Origin: Ciona savignyi
Lineage: Eukaryota; Chordata; Ascidiacea; Phlebobranchia; Cionidae
Direction of reading: 5' to 3'
DNA: 64,000 nucleotides
Assembly: GCA_000149265.1 (NCBI GenBank)
Contig: CH003410.1
Coordinates: 858,805 to 922,804, forward strand
Of the stretch, positions 56,549 to 64,000 are shown in pieces. The position numbers were made by a program, and so were the translations under genes. The first letter of the stretch is position 1; each line of letters starts with the position of its first letter. Under the pieces are notes generated by a model. It saw only the letters and a list, made by a program, of their open reading frames with translations. It was not told the DNA's origin and ran no database searches.

Positions 56549-57476
56549 GTTTTAAGTTAAAATAGGGAACGCCTGTAATAATTCAATTCAATTTATCTCA
56601 AATAAAAACATACATTTGGCGATAATTATTTAACAATCAACAAAACCGACAATAATTAAATCCGACCAAATGCACTGATGATAATACCTATACCATACAT
56701 TTGCACTTAATGCAGTGAAAGATACAAAGGATAAACTAGTCAAAACTTCATTAAGTTTGTATATAAATGCTGTGTGTAATATTGCTTGAGATTTTATATT
56801 ATGCTGTAATATAATTTATTACGCCTGTAATAAGGAACACATTTAAATTCTTAAGTCCGCTGCTTCGCACGTACAGCGCGAAAACTAAGGCTCTGTGGTA
56901 CTAACTTTCTCGGAGGCATTACAAAACAACAAGTACCACACGGTTCCAGTGAGTGAACCACGATAAATCAGTGGAGTGCGGGCGACGTCTAGCGCTCGGT
57001 GGATACATTTAGGATAGGATAGGATAGGATATACATTGAACATACATTGTTCGAAATCTTGACCTTGTATTCAATTTGTAGCCTATAAAGAGTGAAATGA
57101 TACTCTTAAAGGCGTGTATAACATTTACAACTATGCTTCAAAAAAATAATTCAAGATAAATCTAATCTAAAAAGTGCACTGATTGTTACGTCACTATTAG
57201 AATTTATTACTCGCTATATTTGCAAAATTATCCCAAAAAGCAACTTTTGGTATCTACAGAGTAATCTTCCATTAATAAACTAGTACTACAACAAAATCCT
57301 AAAATTAGTTGTTGACAAATATACCTCTATGAAAACCCGGTATCGCAACTCCGCGCGCGCTGTAGTTAAATTCGATTGTGTGTAAAAAAAATTGTTTCTA
57401 ATAGTTATATTTGAATATCTGGTTTGAAGTTGGATTATATCACGCTTTGCGACAAAGAACAACTTAAAAACCAAAA
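56549..57476. promoter_or_regulatory. Divergent intergenic region SHC/TMEM258
   Basis: 928 bp between the SHC start (-) and the TMEM258 start (+), so it should hold both promoters. It contains a short AGGAT tandem (57011-57035), a leftover SINE tail. No clear TATA box was assigned. TTGTTTCTAATAG upstream of TMEM258 is acceptor-like. Confidence 0.4.
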
Positions 57477-57728
57477 ATGGACCTCGCATTGGATCTTGCA
57501 GACATGAGAAGATATGTGTCACCGGTCAACCCCGCTATTTATCCTCATTTGACCCTGATTTTGATGGGAATTGGCCTTTTTTTCACGGCTTGGTTCTTCG
57601 TATACGAGGTGACTTCCACAAAATATACCCGGGATTTTTATAAAGAAGTTCTCATGGCCATTGTTGGTTCTGTTTTCAATGGTTTCGGCATCTTATTCTT
57701 GCTACTGTGGGTTGGAATTTATGTATAA
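57477..57728 (+). CDS. TMEM258: TMEM258, oligosaccharyltransferase subunit
   Basis: Small two-pass ER membrane subunit of the oligosaccharyltransferase complex (N-glycosylation). 83 aa, single exon, nearly identical to vertebrate TMEM258 (79 aa) after a slightly longer N-terminus: [56 protein letters not shown] at the C-terminus. Two hydrophobic segments (about 24-44 and 60-82). [13 protein letters not shown] adds four residues before the family start; the inner Met10 is an alternative. An AATAAA lies at 57778, 50 bp past the stop. Confidence 0.97.
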   Translation: MDLALDLADMRRYVSPVNPAIYPHLTLILMGIGLFFTAWFFVYEVTSTKYTRDFYKEVLMAIVGSVFNGFGILFLLLWVGIYV

Positions 57729-58433
57729 CCCAAAACACATTATTAAATTGACCAAAACAACAAAAATTAACTGATCTAATAAAATGTAATTATCCAATGT
57801 AAATATGAATTGTTGGAGCGTTGTTTTACTGTTCGCAAACATGGGTGGTGCTTATTTAGTATATTTGTTTAGTTTAAATAGTTTGTTTTACAATCATTGA
57901 TTCACAATGTACCGGTACTGTAAATGCATATTGGATATTTATCTTTTTTTCCAGAAGGAAGGTTGTTATTACATGCTCAGTTAACACTATTACAATAGTA
58001 TGGTTTTTGTTTCAGTTTTTTGTGCAAATCCCACGTATACTGTATACAACATATACTGAAGCTTATTTAGCTGCTAGTTACAGATAGTATCTGTTACCTT
58101 TACGTTCAATGATGAGCATTTATATTTTATCTCTTACAAAGTTGAAAATTCATTGCTACTAAGAACAAGTCTTATGGTATGTTTTGATATTAGTGATAAA
58201 TAAACAAACTGATTTATATGTGTAGATCTAAAGCATGTATTATGGACCTTTTATATGTAATAACAACTGAATAAATATGCTTTGAAATTTTGCTAATCGA
58301 ACAGTCTTAAATTTGTGCTAAACGACCATTTATCTTGAAACTTGTGTTAATCAATGATTCTTAGCTTTGTGCTAATCAATGATATATCCAGGTTGTGTGT
58401 TAATTATAATTGTTGTATAAAATTCTCCGGGAC
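57729..58433. other. Intergenic TMEM258 to UBA2
   Basis: 705 bp, AT-rich, same-strand neighbours. Contains the TMEM258 polyadenylation signal (57778) and, at about 58382-58391, an acceptor-like ATATATCCAG before UBA2. Short repeats of TTGTGCTAATCAATGAT occur around 58310-58385. Confidence 0.55.
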
Positions 58434-60320
58434 ATGTCTACAGAAGTAAATAATCCTCTGTACAAGAGTCTTCTCTCCGATGTAAACAATGCCAGTATCC
58501 TCGTGGTGGGTGCAGGTGGTGTGGGATGCGAGCTGCTGAAAAATCTGGTTCTAACCGGATTTCGGAACATTGAAGTAATCGACCTGGACACGATTGATGT
58601 CAGTAACCTTAACCGGCAGTTTCTATTTCAAAAGAAACATGTTGGAAAAGCGAAGGCAACAGTTGCAAAGGAAAGTGTGCTTAAATTGTGCCCCTCGGCC
58701 AATATTGTGGCTAGACATGACTCAATATTCAATCCACATTACAACATGCAGTATTTTAAGCAATTCGATCTGGTCATGAACGCCCTTGATAACAGAGCCG
58801 CACGAAATCATGTAAACAGGATGTGCCTTGCTGCTGATATTCCACTAATTGAAAGTGGTTCTGCAGGGTACCTTGGCCAAGTTACAGTGATAAAAAAAGG
58901 TCTCACAGAGTGCTACGAATGTCAACCTGCTCCGAGACAGAAGACGTTCCCAGGTTGCACAATCAGGAACACTCCATCTGAGCTGATCCACTGCATCGTT
59001 TGGGCGAAGTATCTTTTTAACCAGCTCTTCGGAGAAGAGGATGCAGATCAGGATGTGTCTCCGGACACAGCGGATCCAGAGGCAGCACAAGAAAAAGAGG
59101 AAAGTGGGACATCTTCAGGAGACAACGGTACCACACCATCTCTAGCAGATATTCAGAGAAGGAGCACAAGAGAATGGGCTAGAGAGTGCGATTATGATGC
59201 TGAAAAAATCTTTAACAAATTATTTCACTCGGATATCAACTACCTTCTTACCATGGACAAACTATGGCAGAAGAGAACCCCGCCAGAACCTGTACTATGG
59301 TCTGACTGTCAAGATGTCCAGAGCAGAAGTTCGGATCAGCAAACTGTTCTCACATTGCAGGAGAACACCAAAGTATTTGCTGAGAGTATCACCACTCTCA
59401 AAGAGCAGTTTAAAGAACAGGGGGAAGGTGGGATGTTGGTTTGGGATAAAGATGACTTAGCTGCAATGAACTTTACTGCTTCTGTGGCCAATATAAGAGC
59501 CCATATATTCCACATCCAAAACAAAAGTCGTTTTGAAGTCAAGTCGATGGCTGGAAATATTATCCCTGCGATTGCTACCACAAATGCAGTTGTTGCTGGT
59601 CTCATTGTGATGCAGGCGTTATTCCTCATTCGCAAGCAGATGAGTGGTTGCAGGAGTGTTTATGTCTGGAAAGCCGCGAATCATGCAAAAAAGCTGTTGA
59701 TTCCGTGTTCGCTTGACCCTCCTAAACATGGATGTTACGTCTGTGCAGAAAAGCCAGAGATAACGCTTCAACTCGATACCACAAAACTCACATGCGAACT
59801 ACTCCGCGATAAAATCTTAAAATCCCATCTCGGGATGCTAGCTCCTGATGTTGAGATCCTGGATGGCAGAGGAACGATCCTCATCTCCAGTGATGAAGAT
59901 GAGGAAAATGTGAACATGGACAAAACGTTGGATTACTTCAACATCACTCACGGCACTCGATTGCGTGCCGACGATTTCCTACAAAATTACGACATTGTGC
60001 TGAACATTCTTCAAGAAGAAAATCTTCCTGTCGATCAACTCTTTAAAGTCGCGGAAACAAAAGGAGTCATCGGAGCCAGTGTAACAGAGGAAAAGTCTTC
60101 CGAAAAACCCGAGGATGTTAAAAAACCAGATGCCAACACTAATAACAATATTGAAGTTATTGAGGATATTGATGAACTTAACGTTGACAGTGAAGAATCT
60201 CGAAAAAGAAAACTGTCTTCCCCTAGCCACAGTAATTCGCAAAACTCATCCAAGCGGTTAAAACAATCGGAAAATAATGTTATCAATGTAGACAATGATG
60301 ACACAATAATCTTAGATTGA
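58434..60320 (+). CDS. UBA2: UBA2, SUMO-activating enzyme subunit 2, intronless
   Basis: Catalytic half of the SUMO E1 (with SAE1): adenylates SUMO, forms a thioester and hands SUMO to UBC9; nuclear. 628 aa from MSTEVNN (an upstream in-frame Met at 58410 adds 8 residues; the shorter start fits the family). Human UBA2 is 640. ATP loop GAGGVG (about 26-31), NRQFLFQ, zinc pair CYEC (160/163), catalytic Cys175 in PGCTIRNTPSE, second zinc pair CYVC, then a ubiquitin-like domain (ITLQLDTTKLTCELLRDK). C-terminal acidic tail with SRKRKLSS (NLS) and VINVDNDDTIILD, resembling a SUMO-interacting motif. AATAAA at 60553. There is no intron, unlike the other large genes here. Confidence 0.97.
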   Translation: MSTEVNNPLYKSLLSDVNNASILVVGAGGVGCELLKNLVLTGFRNIEVIDLDTIDVSNLNRQFLFQKKHVGKAKATVAKESVLKLCPSANIVARHDSIFNPHYNMQYFKQFDLVMNALDNRAARNHVNRMCLAADIPLIESGSAGYLGQVTVIKKGLTECYECQPAPRQKTFPGCTIRNTPSELIHCIVWAKYLFNQLFGEEDADQDVSPDTADPEAAQEKEESGTSSGDNGTTPSLADIQRRSTREWARECDYDAEKIFNKLFHSDINYLLTMDKLWQKRTPPEPVLWSDCQDVQSRSSDQQTVLTLQENTKVFAESITTLKEQFKEQGEGGMLVWDKDDLAAMNFTASVANIRAHIFHIQNKSRFEVKSMAGNIIPAIATTNAVVAGLIVMQALFLIRKQMSGCRSVYVWKAANHAKKLLIPCSLDPPKHGCYVCAEKPEITLQLDTTKLTCELLRDKILKSHLGMLAPDVEILDGRGTILISSDEDEENVNMDKTLDYFNITHGTRLRADDFLQNYDIVLNILQEENLPVDQLFKVAETKGVIGASVTEEKSSEKPEDVKKPDANTNNNIEVIEDIDELNVDSEESRKRKLSSPSHSNSQNSSKRLKQSENNVINVDNDDTIILD

Positions 60321-60860
60321 ACTTAGCTGAATCTCTGCAAGATAATATTACCATGTGACCTGTTTTGGTACCTGTGATTTTAGAAGTATATATACCTTCC
60401 CAAATTCTATATAAATTCTATATAGTTTAAATATACTGTTTTTGAAAATTGTAGACCAGCTGAACGATTATGGTGCATATCTGAACTGCTGTTTAAAACA
60501 TTTAAACTTTTAATCAACTGCCTATTTGGTTGTAAATGTTTGCCTAAATTTTAATAAAAGTGGTAGCAGATTGTCATTTCAAACTATTAATCTTCTTGAT
60601 TTTGTATTTGCAAAGGTAGATTTCTATTCCTAAATTATTTTATCTGCCATATTACCCCATACTATGGGTGCTGTAATCAGTTAAACATTTATACATGTAA
60701 GTAGTGCGGTTGTGCCTTGCAATTTCAAATTGGCATTGAGATTAACCATTATCCGTATTGAATATGGATATTTTTTATTTCAGGTTTTTTTTAAATATCC
60801 CCCAAAAAATTCGCTGAGATATTGTTTCATTAAAATCCCGTTGGAACGGTAGCAACCAAA
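60321..60860. other. Intergenic UBA2 to HAUS6
   Basis: 540 bp with the UBA2 polyadenylation signal (60553) and then the HAUS6 promoter region. Nothing else recognised. Confidence 0.5.
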
Positions 60861-63438
60861 ATGCAGGCAGCTGCTTCACATTCAAGCAGGGACAGTCGTT
60901 TTTCCCAAGTGAAACGCAGAATTATGCTAAATCTTCTTGCTCTTGGTTTTGATTCACAGCATTTGGAGAACAAATACAGGTATTTAATATTTTTATATAA
61001 AGCTAAGTTCATAGTCATTGTTGTTGTTGTTTAAAACAGTAATCCATAATTTGAAGCCTATTTTGTTCCTTTCATACTGAGACATTTCAGAATGACATTT
61101 TAATTGAATATAAAAAGTACTACATGAGTGTCAATTTGCTTCGAAATATTGTTTTAACGAACTTCAGTTAATTCAAATTGACATTATAAATGTTGTAAAA
61201 AAATGGTGTAATATAACTGAATTTATAAAAATATATATTTTTTATTTACATCATTATAAAAATAATGCATTTGTTTTCAAATCCAGTTGTCGTCTTGACG
61301 ACCACATGTTTGACAAGCCAAACAAAAGGGCTTTTGAGGTCGTTTTCCACTTTCTTTTCTGCCAGCTCGACCGTCCTCAAGCAGAACAACTTTTCCGGTG
61401 ATTTGATTGTTATTGGTAGATGTATGGGTGATCGAGTAATATGTAAATATTATATTTTTGGTGTCCATAAATATGTGTATATTGTAACACATTTACAACT
61501 ACATTAATGGAAAACATAAGGGTAGCGACGTCAGTTTGTCCACATTGCTTAAAAATGGTGGTTGTTTTGACTAAATCCCACAAATGCTTTTTAGCGTTAA
61601 ACTTAAGCCATTGTTTTCACTGCACAGTTAACTTTTTGTTTTGTGTAATTTACCACATTTGTTGGGCAACACTAAAAGGAGAAAAGGTGGGAAGGAGGGA
61701 AAACTGCACACTAAAATAAATATTATGACATTTAGAGTTAGTTTTAATGTGGTTGAAGTTACGTATAGTTCTGGGGTTGAGATTAGTGTTTAGGATAGGT
61801 TTATATTAGTTTCCCTAATTTTATTGTGCAGTTTCCTCCTTCCCTCCTTTCGGTGTTGCCCCACATATGTGTTTGTATGGCACTGCCCAGCTCTCTTCTT
61901 TTTCCAGTACTGTATGAATGCTTGACTATAAAAGTGATTTAAATTTTTAGATTGTGTTTTCCTGGCACGGACAAACAAAGTACACAAGAATTCCGAAAAA
62001 GAACTTACACATGGCTAAAACGCATAGCAGAGGTTGGCTATTTCATTGCAGTTAACCTTTTTATATGCCTTGCATAAAAAAGTGCATTATTCTGTAAAAT
62101 ATGCATGTTTACTAGAGTTTTTGCTTAAATTATTATTTTTAAGTTGCAATAAGTCTTTGTTGAGTTATATGTGGCTTTTAAAATAAAATAGTAGAGCGTT
62201 AAGGCATTTGTTTTTTCACCATTAAGGTTTCCATTGTTGTCAAGCAATGGAGAAAGCACAAAACTGCAGCTTAAAGCATATATTAAATAGGCCTAGTTGA
62301 ATAATATATAACTTCCTATATCAAAGCTGTCTACTAAATATTGAAAAATAACTTCACAGGAAAATGTGCATTCTGGGCTTTCCAAGTTCTCTCCAACCCT
62401 TTTCATGTCACCTGGTGGAAGGGACTTTATTTATCTGGTGTTTGCCTTCACTCAGTTCGTTTTGTTGAAGTTATGCCGTAAGTTGCGCAGCATGCTATAA
62501 AGCAGGATTAATAAAATTCACTATCAATTTCACATTTAGCAGATATTGCCTGAAACCAGTGGTTTAATAATTGCTCTTTAAAATTGAAGTAGGTCTGAAT
62601 TATACAAAACACACTGCAATAGCTCCAATACTGCGAAGTAACCTGGCGATAACTATTGTGAATTTCATCCGAATAATAGTGTGAGACAGGAAATTTTGTA
62701 GTCGAAGTCGGCAGGCCAGATATGGGAAAATGAAGTCCTTGGTGGGCCAGATTATTTTATAAATAATATTCAATATCTTGATTACAGGGTATGGTTAGAT
62801 ATAGTCTGCAGGCGGACCCATTACAAGCTATGGTTAGATACAGTCTGCGGGCCGGTCAAAATCCCTTTCACGGGCTGGCTTGCTGGCTGTATGTTGCCCA
62901 TGCCTGCTATAAAGCCTTTTCTTTCAATCCCATAAAATTAAAAGGCTATTCATGTCTCAACCATGCTAACTAACCTTTAAAAGCTGGAAAATTATAATTG
63001 CTTAATTCTGGAAGTATAAAGTGTTCAAAATTAAAATATAATTTTTGTTTGTGTACAGAAGCACTTTAAATCCAAGAATTTTAGAATGACATATATCCTG
63101 CAGAAATCTATGAAGGCTTAAATAAATTATTGTGTTGCAAACTAAAACTAAAATTCACAACCACAGGCATGAAACGTTTTTTTAAATTTTCATAATTCTC
63201 TATATACATAGACTTGTTTAAATTTTTTTAACCCCTGCAGAGACTAATTGATTTTTTCTGTAGAAGCCAAGTTGCCATCTTCACATGCGTTGCACCGACC
63301 CATCCTCTCCAAGAACAGGCGACTAGCAAGTGTCCAGCAGACTAGTCTACAAGCACTTGCCTCCAAGTGCCATAAAGAACATGTCCGAGATCTTCAACTC
63401 ATCGACAAAACAGACCGAGACATTCACCTTCATTTTCA
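60861..63438 (+). CDS. HAUS6: HAUS6, augmin complex subunit 6 (N-terminal part)
   Basis: Augmin recruits gamma-tubulin to spindle microtubules for branching nucleation. Five exons in phase: 60861-60979, 61287-61397, 61951-62032, 62360-62477, 63264-63438 (about 201 residues); the gene continues past the right edge, the last donor here being CA|GTGAGT at 63439. HAUS6 N-domain signatures: LNLLALGFD, HMFDKPNKRAFEVVFHFLF, LCFPGTDKQSTQEFRKRTY with WLKRIAE, and LFMSPGGRDFIYLVFAFTQF (family: LFLSPGGPKFIHLMYHFARF). Exon 5 begins the coiled region (LASKCHKEHVRDLQLIDK). A family A MITE is in intron 2 and a small hAT MITE in intron 4. Confidence 0.9.
61669..61858. mobile_element. MITE family A
   Basis: About 190 bp in HAUS6 intron 2: ends ACACTAAAAGGAGAAAAGGT and CTTCCCTCCTTTCGGTGT; core GTATAGTTCTGGGGTTGAGA. 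Confidence 0.85.
62713..62906. mobile_element. Small hAT-type MITE, second copy
   Basis: Shares GGGAAAATGAAGTCCTTGG, GTATGGTTAGATA, GCGGGCCGGTCAAA and the end GTTGCCCATGCCTG with the copy at 4147-4313, and has an internal duplication of the CTATGGTTAGATACAGTCTG segment. The left end is diverged. In HAUS6 intron 4. Confidence 0.65.
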
Positions 63439-63454
63439 GTGAGTTGAAATCACA

Positions 63455-63772
63455 ATAACAATTTTTCACATATTCAGGATTACTTTTACAATTTTAGATA
63501 TATTTAGGATTACTTGCACACTTTTAGATATATATCAACTTATGTGCACAATTTTAAACATATTCAGGATTACCTGCACAATTTTAGACACATTCCATCT
63601 TATCTGCACAATTTTAGATATATTAAGGATTACTTGCACACTTTTAGATATATATCAACTTATGTGCACAATTTTAAACATATTCAGGATAACTTGCACA
63701 ATTTTTCACATATTCGGAATTACTTGCACAATTTTAGACATATTCGGAGTACCTTGCACAATTGTACACTAG
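63455..63772. repeat. About 30-bp tandem repeat after HAUS6 exon 5
   Basis: About ten units of ATTCAGGATTACTTGCACA and ATTTTAGACAT starting some 20 bp downstream of the exon 5 donor. Confidence 0.85.
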
Positions 63773-64000
63773 GGCTGTGCATCGGTTAACGGTTAACCGG
63801 TTAACCGACGGGACGTCAGTTAACCGTTAATAAAATCGGTAAACGGTTAACCGATTAGAGCTCGGCGTAATTACGAAATTACGGACGTCGGAATTACGTT
63901 ACGTAAGTAGGGATGTGCGAAGTTAACGTGGACGTCAGTTAACTGTCAATGAAGTCAATAAATGGTTAACCGACTGTGTTCGTTTTCAGCCTACAACAGC
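63773..64000. mobile_element. Left end of TAGGGCTG/TAGGGATG hAT-type elements
   Basis: TAGGGCTGTGCATCGGTTAA followed by GGTTAACCG clusters resembles the end of the element at 19992-20802. A second TAGGGATGTGCGAAGTTAAC start at about 63908 suggests a nested or duplicated end. The right end is outside the window. Confidence 0.6.

Overview
The window is animal nuclear DNA: AT-rich, with spliced genes, GT/AG introns, tRNA-derived SINEs and many short inverted-repeat transposons. The gene set (VRK, NAA50, SAXO, SHC, TMEM258, UBA2, HAUS6, RBX1, TMEM179) is metazoan. The AGGAT-tailed SINE and the compact intron-rich layout suggest a tunicate, most likely Ciona; this is inference and no database was searched. 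Gene models were built by hand from reading frames, splice sites, exon phases and remembered family sequences.

Layout, left to right: a partial THAP-domain gene (-, 1-386); RBX1 (-, 1547-2522, last exon not found); a TMEM179-family membrane protein (+, 5634-7760, 5 exons, 245 aa); a VRK-family kinase (-, 8437-22066, 15 coding exons, 767 aa, with a long tail carrying duplicated exons); NAA50 (-, 22471-22962, one exon); a hAT transposon with its own broken transposase (24247-26774, perfect 8-bp target duplication); SAXO1/2-like (-, 28499-34922, 7 exons, 471 aa); SHC adaptor (-, 38948-56548, 10 exons, about 458 aa, one apparent 1-nt frameshift and a 375-bp assembly gap in an intron); TMEM258 (+, 57477-57728); UBA2 (+, 58434-60320, intronless); HAUS6 (+, from 60861, running off the right edge).

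The genes are unrelated housekeeping, ciliary and signalling genes, not a pathway cluster. RBX1 (cullin E3 ligases) and UBA2 (SUMO E1) both serve ubiquitin-like conjugation, VRK and HAUS6 act in mitosis, SAXO in axonemes, and TMEM258 in ER N-glycosylation. SHC and TMEM258 are divergent, TMEM179 and VRK convergent, and NAA50 sits just upstream of VRK on the same strand.

The rest is repeats: two tRNA-derived SINE families (one ending in AGGAT repeats, one in poly-A), two MITE families sharing a core but not their ends, several hAT-type elements with 8-bp duplications, a TTAA-flanked piggyBac-like element, a decayed 18S rRNA fragment, and many minisatellites.

The most unusual signal is that several minisatellites begin exactly at exon-intron junctions and repeat the real splice donor or acceptor. 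It is seen at SHC exon 3 (both ends), SHC exons 5 and 6, VRK exons 10 and 12, and one SAXO exon.
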